Origin: Hymenobacter sp. DG25B
Lineage (GTDB): Bacteria; Bacteroidota; Bacteroidia; Cytophagales; Hymenobacteraceae
Direction: 5' to 3'
DNA length: 64,000 bases
Assembly (NCBI RefSeq): GCF_000801315.1
Contig: NZ_CP010054.1
Span: 3,720,001-3,784,000 of the forward strand
A program made the translations under genes and the position numbers. Positions 52,007 through 61,800 of this stretch are shown here, in pieces (positions within the stretch are counted from its first letter, which is position 1; the number at the start of each line of letters is the position of its first letter). The notes below the pieces were generated by a model that saw only the letters and a program-made list of their open reading frames with translations, ran no database searches and had not been told where the DNA came from.

Positions 52007-53446
52007 TTGAGACGCTTTAACTCCCTCACGGAAGTTCGCCACGAGCTGACGGCAGGCACCATGACCTGTCGTCAGCTCGTGGAGTATTATCTGGATAATA
52101 TCCGGCAGAAAAGTGACCTGAATGCTTTTCTGGAAGTATTTACTGATGAAGCCCTGGCCCAGGCCGATGCCGTGGACGCCAAGCTGGCGGCCGGTACTGC
52201 CGGCCGCCTGGCGGGTATGGTACTAGGCATTAAGGACGTGCTGGCTTACAAGGACCACGCCCTGCAAAGCAGCAGCCATATCCTGGACGGCTTCAAGTCG
52301 CTGTACACGGCCACGGCCGTGCAGCGCCTCCTTGATGAAGATGTTATCATCATCGGCCGCCAGAACTGTGACGAATTTGCCATGGGTGCCTCCAATGAGA
52401 CGTCCTATTTTGGCCCCGTGCGCAACGAGGCCGACCCGGAGCGGGTGTCCGGGGGCTCCTCGGGCGGCTCGGCCGTGGCCGTACAGGCCGATATGTGCCT
52501 GGCTTCGCTGGGTACGGATACGGGCGGTTCCGTGCGGCAGCCGGCTGCTTTCTGCGGTATTATTGGCTTCAAGCCTACGTATTCGCGCATCTCACGCTAC
52601 GGACTTTCTGCTTATGCTTCTTCTTTTGACCAGGTAGGTACCCTCACCCGCTCCGTGGAAGATGCGGCGCTGCTGCTGGAGCTGATGGCTGGCCCCGATA
52701 ATTTCGACAGCACCGGTAGCCAGCGCGAGGTGCCGGCTTACAGCCAGTTGCTGGAGCCTGCCCCACACTACCGCATTGCCTACATTCGGGATTGTATGGA
52801 GCGCCCGGGCCTGAACCCGGAAATTAAAGCGGCCACGGAAGATGCCCTGGAGCAGCTGCGCAGCCAGGGCCACGTGGTGGAAGCGGTAGAATTCCCCTAC
52901 CTCGACTACATCGTGCCCACTTACTACATCCTGACCACCGCCGAAGCCAGCTCCAACCTGAGCCGCTACGACGGGGTGAAATTTGGCTACCGCGCCCCCG
53001 ACGCTACTGATCTGGAGTCGCTCTACAAGAAAACCCGCTCCCAGGGCTTCGGCCCCGAGGTACAGCGGCGCATTCTGCTGGGCACCTTCGTGCTTTCGGC
53101 CAGCTACTACGACGCTTACTATACCAAAGCGCAGCGCGTACGCCGCCTCATCAAGGAAACTACCGATGAGCTGCTGCGCCAGTACGATTTCCTGGTGCTG
53201 CCTACTACCCCCACTACTGCTTTCCGCATCGGGGAGAATAAAAAAGATACTTTAGCAATGTATCTTGCTGATATCTTTACTGTTCAGGCTTCTTTGGCAG
53301 GCGTACCAGCTGTTTCTGTTCCTTTTGGTCAGGACGCGGCCGGGCTGCCTATTGGCTTGCAGATTCTGAGCGGCGCCTTCCGCGAAGAGCACCTGTTTGC
53401 CTTTTCCAAGTCCGTCACGGAAACCTTAACCCCGGCCGCTACTTGA
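52007..53446 (+). CDS. gatA: Asp-tRNA(Asn)/Glu-tRNA(Gln) amidotransferase subunit A
   Basis: 479 residues. GatA releases ammonia from glutamine to amidate misacylated Asp-tRNA(Asn)/Glu-tRNA(Gln). Ser-cisSer-Lys triad: Lys in GIKDVLAYKD near residue 80, Ser residues in SGGSSGGSAVAVQ near 155 and GTDTGGSVRQPAAFCGIIGF near 175. The start is TTG at 52007, because MRRFNSLTEVRHEL matches the family start and the upstream open frame overlaps the tatA copy. gatB and gatC are not in the window. Its stop codon shares a base with the next ATG. Confidence 0.94.
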   Translation: MRRFNSLTEVRHELTAGTMTCRQLVEYYLDNIRQKSDLNAFLEVFTDEALAQADAVDAKLAAGTAGRLAGMVLGIKDVLAYKDHALQSSSHILDGFKSLYTATAVQRLLDEDVIIIGRQNCDEFAMGASNETSYFGPVRNEADPERVSGGSSGGSAVAVQADMCLASLGTDTGGSVRQPAAFCGIIGFKPTYSRISRYGLSAYASSFDQVGTLTRSVEDAALLLELMAGPDNFDSTGSQREVPAYSQLLEPAPHYRIAYIRDCMERPGLNPEIKAATEDALEQLRSQGHVVEAVEFPYLDYIVPTYYILTTAEASSNLSRYDGVKFGYRAPDATDLESLYKKTRSQGFGPEVQRRILLGTFVLSASYYDAYYTKAQRVRRLIKETTDELLRQYDFLVLPTTPTTAFRIGENKKDTLAMYLADIFTVQASLAGVPAVSVPFGQDAAGLPIGLQILSGAFREEHLFAFSKSVTETLTPAAT

Positions 53447-55473
53447 TGAGTCCATCGTTCCGCACCTCCGCCCTGCTTCTCTTCCTGGCCACCGTGGCGC
53501 GCCCTACTTTGGGGCAAACCCTGCCCGAACTGAAACCGGACGCCCTCCGTGCGGACGATACCCTGCGCGCCCAGCAACAGCTGCTGCGCGCTGACTCGCT
53601 GGTAGCTGAGCCGGTGTTTTCGCCGGACTCTGCCCTGCTGGTGTGGCGGCAAACTCCACCGGCTGTGCGCGACCTGGTGGCCGACCGGATTGCGTGCTAC
53701 GAGTCCGACATGCCGCTGGTGTTCAATAACACGGTGATGGCTTTCGTGAATTACTTCACGGTGCGCAACCGCACGTATACCCAGCGGGTGCTGGAGCGCC
53801 AGAACTTATACTTCCCGCTGTTTGAGAAGTATCTGGCCAAGTACCATCTGCCGCAGGATTTGAAATATCTGGCGGTAGTGGAATCGGCACTCTTGCCCCA
53901 GGCCCGCTCCCATGCCGGGGCGGTGGGCCTGTGGCAGTTTATGGGCCCCACCGCTGGCGACCTGCGCCTGCGCCGCGATGAGTTTGTGGATGAGCGCATG
54001 AACCCGGAGAAATCGACGGAGGCAGCCTGCAAGTACCTGCGGGATTTGTACCGCTACTTCGGCGACTGGGAATTGGTGCTGGCCGCCTATAATTACGGCA
54101 GCGGCAACATCAACAAGGCTATCCGGCGGGCCGGTGGGCAGCGTAGCTTCTGGGCTATTTACAACTACCTGCCCAAGGAAACGCGCAACTACGTACCCAC
54201 TTTCACGGCCACGCTCTACACCCTCAACTACGCCAAAGAGCACGGCCTGCATTCCGAAACGCTGAACTACCGCTACCCGGAGCCAACGGATACGCTGCTG
54301 ATTTCCGGCCGCTCGCTGGATTTGTACAAGCTGGCGAAGTCGATGGGGCTGGACTCCACCACGATTCTCAGCTATAACCCGGAGCTGCGCAAGCATTACA
54401 TCCCCGAGACATTTCGCAACTACCCGCTGCAGGTACCCAGCTGCGTGCGTACCGAGCTGGTAGCCCAGGACCGCAACACGCTGCTGGACTACTGCAAAGT
54501 AACGCTGCTCCCACCGGCGCCCATCGTCCCGCTTAATCCCTTGCTGAACGGGGCTGATTCCACCGATACAATGGTGGCCGCCAGCGAGCCAGCCATTCCG
54601 GCAGAGAAGCCCCGCTACCGCCGGGCCCGCCACACGGTGCGCCGGGGAGAAACCGTAGCCAGCGTAGCCAACCGCTACGACGTAGACCCCAGCCAGATTC
54701 GGCGGTGGAACAAGCTGCGGAAAGGACAAAAATTGGTGGCCAGGCAGCAACTGTATGTATATGTGCCGGTAGCCGTTGAGAAACCCGAAGCGGTGGTAGC
54801 GGTAAAGCCCAAACGGACCGCACCAGCTAAGCTGCCGGTGGTAGTGGCGAAAAACGACGCCGATACGGCCACGGTAGTAGCTCAAATTGCTGTCCCGGCC
54901 CCGGTAGCGGCGGAGGAGCTTATGCAAGCCAAGACTCCGGAAGTAGCCGTTCTAACCCGCAAGGTTACGGAGAAGCCTTCGCCACGCCCGGCACCGGCGC
55001 GCACAGTGGCTGCCGTTGCCACGGAGAAAAATACTTCGGAGCCTCCCGTAGCCCGCCCGGCTACCAGCTCCGACGATGACAGCCTGCCCGCGGAATATGT
55101 AGTCCGCCCCGGCGACTATCTGACTAAAGTAGCCCGCGAGCAAGGCGTAACTGTTGCCCAGCTAACCGCCTGGAACCGCCTGGAATCAAGCCAGGTGGTG
55201 CCAGGGCAGAAGCTGGTACTGCACGCGCCGGCCCCGGAAGAAGTCGTAGCCGAAGCTCGTCCCAAAATCCAGGAGCCTCGTGCTACAGCAGGCACTAAAA
55301 CGGCCGGCCGCCCTACCCCCATGCCAGCCCGCGTACATTTAGTACAGCCCGGCGACACGCTCTATAATATCTCCCGGCGCTATCAGGGAGTAACGGTGGA
55401 GCAGCTGCGCAAGCTCAACCATCTTACTTCCGATGAAGTGAAGCCCGGCCAGAAGCTGATAGTACAGAGCTAA
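53446..55473 (+). CDS. MltD-like lytic transglycosylase with LysM repeats
   Basis: 675 residues with signal peptide (SALLLFLATVARPTLGQ). The SLT domain (about 120-260) cleaves the murein glycan strand; catalytic Glu in LAVVESALLPQ, followed by SHAGAVGLWQFMGPTAG and YNYGSGNINKAI. Three LysM domains follow: HTVRRGETVASVANRYDVDP near 385, YVVRPGDYLTKVAREQGVT near 545 and HLVQPGDTLYNISRRYQGVT near 628, joined by Ala/Pro/Val-rich linkers. Starts in the overlap TGATG with gatA. Confidence 0.95.
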   Translation: MSPSFRTSALLLFLATVARPTLGQTLPELKPDALRADDTLRAQQQLLRADSLVAEPVFSPDSALLVWRQTPPAVRDLVADRIACYESDMPLVFNNTVMAFVNYFTVRNRTYTQRVLERQNLYFPLFEKYLAKYHLPQDLKYLAVVESALLPQARSHAGAVGLWQFMGPTAGDLRLRRDEFVDERMNPEKSTEAACKYLRDLYRYFGDWELVLAAYNYGSGNINKAIRRAGGQRSFWAIYNYLPKETRNYVPTFTATLYTLNYAKEHGLHSETLNYRYPEPTDTLLISGRSLDLYKLAKSMGLDSTTILSYNPELRKHYIPETFRNYPLQVPSCVRTELVAQDRNTLLDYCKVTLLPPAPIVPLNPLLNGADSTDTMVAASEPAIPAEKPRYRRARHTVRRGETVASVANRYDVDPSQIRRWNKLRKGQKLVARQQLYVYVPVAVEKPEAVVAVKPKRTAPAKLPVVVAKNDADTATVVAQIAVPAPVAAEELMQAKTPEVAVLTRKVTEKPSPRPAPARTVAAVATEKNTSEPPVARPATSSDDDSLPAEYVVRPGDYLTKVAREQGVTVAQLTAWNRLESSQVVPGQKLVLHAPAPEEVVAEARPKIQEPRATAGTKTAGRPTPMPARVHLVQPGDTLYNISRRYQGVTVEQLRKLNHLTSDEVKPGQKLIVQS

Positions 55474-55494
55474 CTTTCAGTTAGTACTGCATGA

Positions 55495-55530
55495 AAAGGG
55501 AGCACCGCTACTGTGGTGCTCCCTTTTTAT
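55495..55530 (+). terminator. Terminator of the tatA-tatA-gatA-MltD unit
   Basis: AAAGGGAGCACC / GGTGCTCCCTTT stem followed by TTTTTATTTT. Confidence 0.92.
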
Positions 55531-55819
55531 TTTACAGTTTACACAGATTCAATTAACAACCCGCCCGGACAAATAAGGCATATTTCCGAAGCGTTTAAAC
55601 CACTCCAACAAAGGGTACAGCAGTCAGTTTTTGCCTGACACATTCTCCTATTTAAAGTGCCAGTAGTGCACTGGTTTTTGAGGCATTTTCCGGCACCGGC
55701 GCACCTCTTTCCGGAGCGACTCTGTTTACGCTGCATGCCGCCTAAACTTTGATTCCGGGCAAATTCGCCCCAACTTGCTTCTTGCCTCACACCCGAGGAA
55801 CCACCCTACCATTGCACGC
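55531..55819. other. Intergenic region before maeB
   Basis: About 290 bases with lower GC than its neighbours. A near-promoter TAAACTTTG (one base too long) lies at 55743-55751. A Cys-rich minus-strand frame exists here but is not convincing as a gene. Confidence 0.5.
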
Positions 55820-58093
55820 ATGCTGAAAATAAATAAACAGGAAGCGCTGGATTATCACTCCCGCACACCCGCCGGCAAGATTGAAGTTGTTCCCACCAAG
55901 CCCGTCAGTACCCAGCTGGATCTGGCGCTGGCTTACTCCCCGGGAGTTGCCGAGCCCTGTAAGGAAATTGCCGCCGATAAGGACGCCGTTTATAAGTACA
56001 CCGCCAAGGGAAACCTGGTCGCCGTTATCAGCAACGGCACGGCGGTGCTGGGCCTGGGCAACATTGGCCCCGATGCCTCCAAGCCCGTGATGGAAGGTAA
56101 AGGCGTACTGTTCAAGAAGTTTGCCGGCATCGACTGCTTTGATATTGAAATTGATGCCACCGACCCCGACGAGTTCATCAAGATTGTAAAGGCCCTGGAG
56201 CCCACCTTCGGCGGCATCAACCTGGAAGACATTAAAGCACCGGAGTGCTTCCGCATTGAAACCGAGCTGCGGGAGAAGATGAACATTCCGCTGATGCACG
56301 ACGACCAGCACGGCACCGCCATTATTTCCTCGGCGGCGCTGCTTAACGGGCTGGAAGTTGTGGGCAAGCGCATTGAGGATATTAAGCTGGTAGTAAGCGG
56401 CGCCGGGGCGGCGGCCATTTCCTGCCTGCGCCTGTACCTGGCGCTGGGTTTGAAGCTGGAAAACGTAGTGGTGTTCGATAAGGACGGCGTTATCAACTCC
56501 AGCCGCACGGAGCTCGACCCACTGCAGTTCCAGTTTGCCACCCAGCGCCCCATCACCAAACTGGCCGAGGCCATGGAAGGCGCCGACGTGTTCCTGGGTC
56601 TTTCAGCGGCCAATGTGCTGCCCGCCGAGCTGCTCCTGCTGATGGCCGACAACCCCATTGTGTTTGCCCTGGCTAACCCCGACCCGGAAATTGCCTACGA
56701 GCTGGCCATGGCTACCCGCCCGGACATTATAATGGCTACCGGCCGCTCCGACCACCCCAACCAGGTGAACAACGTGCTGGGCTTCCCTTACATTTTCCGG
56801 GGAGCCTTGGACGTGCGCGCTACGGAAATCAATGAGGAAATGAAGCTGGCGGCGGTAAAAGCCTTGTCCGAGCTGGCGAAGGAAGCCGTGCCGGATATGG
56901 TAAACCGCGCCTACGGGGACAACACGCTGGCTTTTGGCCGCACCTACCTCATTCCGAAGCCGCTGGACCCCCGCCTGATTACCACCGTAAGCCCGGCCGT
57001 GGCCAAAGCCGCCATGGAAAGCGGCGTGGCCCGTATTCAGATTGATGATTTCCTGGCCTACGAAGACGAGCTGCGCAGCCGCCTGGGCGTCAATCAGAAG
57101 CTGATGAACCGCATTACGCAGGCCGCCCGCAGCAACCCCAAGCGCGTGGTGTTTGCCGATGGCGACAGCTACAAAACCCTTAAAGCCGCCCAGATTCTCA
57201 GCGAAGAAGGTATTGCCAAGCCTATTCTGCTGGGCAACCGCAACAAAATTGCGCGCCTGGCTGCCGAAAACAGCCTGGACCTGGAAGGGTGCGAAATCAT
57301 TGATATTCTGCAGCAGGAAGCGAAGCGGGAAGAGTATGCCAACCTGCTCTACCAGAAGCGCCAGCGCCGGGGCATTACACTGTATGAAGGCCGCCGCCTG
57401 CTGCGGGAGCGAAACTATTACGGCTCCATGATGCTGGAAACCGGCGAGGCCGATGCCTTCATTACCGGCCTCAGCAAGGACTACGGCAAGTCTATTGTGC
57501 CTTCTCTGCAGGTGATTGGGGTGGAAGCCGGCGTGCAGCGTGTGGCGTCTATGTACATCATTCAGCACAAGAAAGGCCCATTCTTCTTTGCCGATACCAC
57601 TGTGAACATCGACCCCACGGCTGAGGAGATGGTGGACATCATTGGCCTCACGGCCCGTGCCGTGCGCTTTTTTGATGCCGAGCCCCGGGTGGCGGTTATC
57701 AGCTACTCCAACTTCGGCTCCAACCCCGGCGAGCTGCCCGACAAAGCCCGCAAGGCCACCGAGCTGGCCAAGAAGCGCTATCCAGAGTTGATTATCGACG
57801 GCGAAATGCAGGCCAACACCGCCCTGAACCCAGAGCTGCTGCGCGAGCAGTATCCCTTCTCCGAGCTGGCCGAAAAAGGCGGCGCCAACACCCTCATTTT
57901 CCCCAACGTTATCAGCGGCAACATTGCCTACAAGGTAATCCAGGAAATTGGCGGGGCCGAGGTAATTGGGCCGGTGCTGATGGGTATGCGCAAGCCGGTG
58001 CACATTCTGCAGCTGGGCGCCTCCGTGCGGGAAATCGTGAACATGGCCGCCATTGCGGTGGTAGATGCCCAACAGCCGCAGGACCGCCTGTAG
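55820..58093 (+). CDS. maeB: NADP-dependent malic enzyme with phosphotransacetylase-like domain
   Basis: 757 residues. Oxidatively decarboxylates malate to pyruvate, supplying NADPH. Malic domain (about 1-170): [50 protein letters not shown](P)-binding domain (about 170-420): [21 protein letters not shown]-terminal PTA-like domain (about 430-757): [19 protein letters not shown] and [17 protein letters not shown]. The PTA-like part is usually regulatory, not catalytic, in MaeB. The order maeB-ruvA-sprA is familiar from Bacteroidota. Confidence 0.95.
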   Translation: MLKINKQEALDYHSRTPAGKIEVVPTKPVSTQLDLALAYSPGVAEPCKEIAADKDAVYKYTAKGNLVAVISNGTAVLGLGNIGPDASKPVMEGKGVLFKKFAGIDCFDIEIDATDPDEFIKIVKALEPTFGGINLEDIKAPECFRIETELREKMNIPLMHDDQHGTAIISSAALLNGLEVVGKRIEDIKLVVSGAGAAAISCLRLYLALGLKLENVVVFDKDGVINSSRTELDPLQFQFATQRPITKLAEAMEGADVFLGLSAANVLPAELLLLMADNPIVFALANPDPEIAYELAMATRPDIIMATGRSDHPNQVNNVLGFPYIFRGALDVRATEINEEMKLAAVKALSELAKEAVPDMVNRAYGDNTLAFGRTYLIPKPLDPRLITTVSPAVAKAAMESGVARIQIDDFLAYEDELRSRLGVNQKLMNRITQAARSNPKRVVFADGDSYKTLKAAQILSEEGIAKPILLGNRNKIARLAAENSLDLEGCEIIDILQQEAKREEYANLLYQKRQRRGITLYEGRRLLRERNYYGSMMLETGEADAFITGLSKDYGKSIVPSLQVIGVEAGVQRVASMYIIQHKKGPFFFADTTVNIDPTAEEMVDIIGLTARAVRFFDAEPRVAVISYSNFGSNPGELPDKARKATELAKKRYPELIIDGEMQANTALNPELLREQYPFSELAEKGGANTLIFPNVISGNIAYKVIQEIGGAEVIGPVLMGMRKPVHILQLGASVREIVNMAAIAVVDAQQPQDRL

Positions 58094-58104
58094 TATACCA
58101 ACTG

Positions 58105-58152
58105 ATGGCCGTAGCGCAACGCTTTTCGGAGGGTTGCGTTACGGCCATTTTA
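58105..58152 (+). terminator. Terminator of maeB
   Basis: ATGGCCGTAGCGCAAC / GTTGCGTTACGGCCAT 16-bp stem with one G-T pair, then TTTTATT. Confidence 0.9.
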
Positions 58153-58263
58153 TTGCCCTAAAGTGCAGTTTGCAGGATAGAAAACCGGCTTTCTGGTGTT
58201 AGTTGCGTACCTTCTGGGCTCAAAGCCTACTTCCTCTGATTCTCTAAATCTACCCACCCCTGC

Positions 58264-58869
58264 ATGATTGCCTACCTCGACGGTAAACTAGCCTATAAAG
58301 ATCCTACCCTGGCCATTATCGACCTTAACGGCCTGGGTTATGAAGTAAAAATATCCCTGGCCACCTATTCAAAGCTGCCGGCCGAGGGTGAAAAAGCGAA
58401 ACTTTACACTTATCAGCATATTAAGGAAGACGCGCAGGCCCTGTACGGCTTCCTGGACCCCAACGAAAAGTCGCTGTTTATGCAGCTGATTTCTGTGTCG
58501 GGCATTGGGCCGGGCACGGGTATTGTGATGGTATCTTCCATGTCGGTGGGGGAAATCCGGCAGGCTATTGTGCAGGAAGATGTACGCTCTATTCAGAGTA
58601 TTAAAGGCGTGGGGCCCAAAACGGCCCAGCGCGTGGTGCTGGAGTTGAAAGATAAATTCCGGAAGGAAGAGCTTTTGGCTAAAGCCGGTTATGATACGGT
58701 GCCTTTGGCCCGGCAGCACAATACCAACCGCTCGGAAGCGTTAGCAGCTTTGGTTACCCTGGGCTTTGCCCGGGCGGCGGCCGAGAAACAATTAGACCAG
58801 ATCCAGCACCGCCATGGCAACGATCTGAGCGTGGAAGAATTAATTAAATTTGCCCTTAAGTCCCATTAG
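58264..58869 (+). CDS. ruvA: Holliday junction branch-migration protein RuvA
   Basis: 201 residues; the tetramer holds Holliday junctions for the RuvB motor. Domain I (OB fold): MIAYLDGKLAYKDPTLAIID. Domain II with two helix-hairpin-helix motifs: LISVSGIGPGTGIVMVSS near 78 and IQSIKGVGPKTAQRVVLEL near 115. Domain III (about 155-201) ends LSVEELIKFALKSH. Complete and of normal length. It precedes sprA by 24 bases. Confidence 0.96.
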   Translation: MIAYLDGKLAYKDPTLAIIDLNGLGYEVKISLATYSKLPAEGEKAKLYTYQHIKEDAQALYGFLDPNEKSLFMQLISVSGIGPGTGIVMVSSMSVGEIRQAIVQEDVRSIQSIKGVGPKTAQRVVLELKDKFRKEELLAKAGYDTVPLARQHNTNRSEALAALVTLGFARAAAEKQLDQIQHRHGNDLSVEELIKFALKSH

Positions 58870-58893
58870 GAATCCCCCTGTCCCTGCTGACAA

Positions 58894-61800
58894 TTGAATA
58901 CCGGTAAGCACTCCTTCACCGCCGTATCCGTCGTTTTTGCGTCACTACTGGCTTGGTGGTCGCAGGCTGAGGCCACCGGAGCCGGCGCTTTTGCATTTCA
59001 GGACCTATGGTCAGCAGGCCGGTTAATGCTGGCCGTGGATACCCCGCGCACGGTGTTGCCAGCCGATACCAGCCGCTACCGGCCCAGCCGCCGCCCCAAA
59101 GTAGCCCCGGCCGACCGGGTGGGCAACCGCCTGAGCCCGCAGCGCCGCGAGTCGCCGCTGCTGCTGGACCTGCCCTCCAACGTGAACCTGAACGTGACCG
59201 TGGACGACAGCCTGCAGGGCGTGGATCTGTCGGAAACTGTGGGGGACAGCATCAACTACCGCGACCCCACGCGGATGACGTTTGAGGAGTATTCCCGCTG
59301 GCAGGAACAGCAAACCATCCGCAACTACTTCCGCAATAGGGCGGCTGGTGGCGTAGCCGGCGAGGCTAACACGCCGGCCGTTGCCCAGCGCCTGATTCCC
59401 AAAATCTACCTGGGCCCGGCCGCTGACCGTATTTTTGGCGGCAGCTTTGTGGATATCCGCCCCAATGGTTCGGTTACCGTGCGCGCGGGCGCCAAGTTCA
59501 ACCGCAACCGCAACCCCACGCTCACGCTGCGCCAGCAGAAAACCGGCGACTTCAACTTTGAGCAGCAAATGAATCTGAACCTCGCCGGCCAGATTGGTGA
59601 GAAGCTGCGGGTGACGCTCAACTACGATACGAAGGCGGCTTTCGACTTTGAGAATAATATGAAGCTCGATTTCACGGGCTTCGATACCGATATCATCCGC
59701 AAGATTGAGTTGGGCAACGTGAGTCTGCCGCTCAATAACTCGCTTATTCAGGGCGGGCAGAATCTGTTTGGCGTGAAAACCCAGCTGCAGTTTGGCAAGC
59801 TGGCCGTAACGGCCGTGGCCGCTACCCTGCGCGGCCAGGCCGATGAGGTGCGCGTGCAGAACGGCGGCCAGAGCCGGCCCTTTGAGATTAAAGCCAGCCA
59901 GTACGAGCGGGACCGGCACTTCTTCCTGTCGCAGTTTTTCCGCGACCGGTACGATGCTGCCCTGCGCAACCTGCCCACCATTCAGTCGGGCATTGAAATC
60001 CGGCGCCTGGAGGTGTACGTGACCAACGACAACCGCGCCACCGACAACCTGCGCAACGTGGTCAGCCTCATGGACCTGGGCGAGCCCCGCGTGATATACC
60101 GCAATGAACTGTTCAGCAAGCAGCTGCCCCCCCGTACCCCGGCTGCCAATGATGCCAACAAGGAATTTCAGACAGTATTAGGGGGCGGTCAGGCTGCCCG
60201 CAGCAACCTCACTACGGATAACTTCCTTAACTCCATTGGCCTCTCAAAATCCGTGGACTATGAGCACGTGCGGGCCCGCCGCCTGGACCCACGCGAGTAT
60301 ACTTTTAATGCCCAGTTAGGCTACCTCTCCCTGAACACCTCTCTGCTGCCGGAGCAGGTATTGGCCGTTTCCTACGAGTACACCTACAATGGCCGCGTGT
60401 ATCAGGTGGGCGAAACCGTAAATGAGTACGGCCCCGATGTGCAGCAGGATGAAGTGGTTTTCCTGAAGATGCTGAAGAGCACTAACCCGGCGCTGCAGTT
60501 CCCTACCTGGGATTTGATGATGAAAAACATCTACTCCCTGAATGCCAACCAGCTGAACCGCGACAATTTCCGCCTCGATATTATCTACAAAGATGATGCG
60601 TCGGGCATCGACCTGATTTCGCTGAAGGAGGGCGAGAAAGTACAGAACATTCCGTTGGTGCAGGTTTTCAACCTCGACAACGTAAACGCTAATAACGACC
60701 GGCCCGCCGACGGCAACTTCGACTTTCTCTCCGGCATTACCGTGGACCCCGAACAGGGCCGCATCATATTCCCGGAAGTGGAGCCCTTTGGCTCTTACCT
60801 GAAGAGCAAGTTTGATACGGTAAGCGAGAAAGACCTGGTAGACAAATACGTGTACCAGGAGCTTTACGAGCAGACCCAGAGCGATGCGCAGCAGCGGCAG
60901 GAGAAAGACAAATTCTACCTGCAGGGCCGCTATCAGGCTACCTCCACCGACGAAATCAGCCTGCCCGGTATCCGGGTGGCGGAGGGCTCCGTGCGGGTAT
61001 ATTCCGGTAGCACACTGCTGCAGGAAGGCACCGATTATCAGGTGTTTTATGATCAGGCCAAGGTGAAAATTCTGAACCCGGCTTATCTGAATGCGGCCAA
61101 TGAGTTGCGGGTAGCCTTTGAGAAGGATGCCTTGGTGCAGGTGCAGCCCCGCCGCCTGCTGGGCGCGCGCTTTGATTACCGCCTCACCGATGACATCAAT
61201 TTTGGCGGCACGGTGCTGCACCTGGTGGAAAATCAGGCCCCGGGCATCAACCGCGTGAATATTGGCGACGAGCCCGGCAACAACACCATGTACGGGCTGG
61301 ACGTGAATATGCGGCGCGAGTCCCGGGTACTGACCAAGTACCTGGATATGCTGCCGCTGATTGAAACCAAGGCGCCTTCGTCGGTGGCCTTTAGCGGGGA
61401 GTTTGCGCAGCTGGTGCCGGGCAAAACCAAGCTGGGCCGCGGCGAAAACGGGGTATCCTACTTGGATGACTTTGAAGGAGCCCGCACGCCGTACACGCTC
61501 AGCGGCATCAGCTCCATTACCTCCTGGCGGCTGGCGGCCACGCCCCTGCCGCTGCTGCAGGGTACCGACCGGGAAACGGCCTACAACCGCGCCAAACTGG
61601 CCTGGTACACCATTGACCAGTCGTACTACAACAACGGCTCCAGCAAGCCCAACAACATCCGGGCCGCCGACCTGCTGAACCACTACACCCGCGGCATTGC
61701 GCGCACGGAAATCTTCCCCAACCGCGACAACGGCACCCTGGGCAACGGCTACGAGTACCCGCTGGACCTAGCGTATTTTCCCGCCGAGCGTGGCCCCTAC

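Noticed and set aside
55539..55790. 83-codon minus-strand frame with eight or more Cys, including CTLC and CLIC pairs, ending near a terminator
   Set aside because: It needs a GTG start, its third-position composition is unlike real genes here, and it overlaps the maeB leader. The CxxC pairs are tempting but not enough without homologues.
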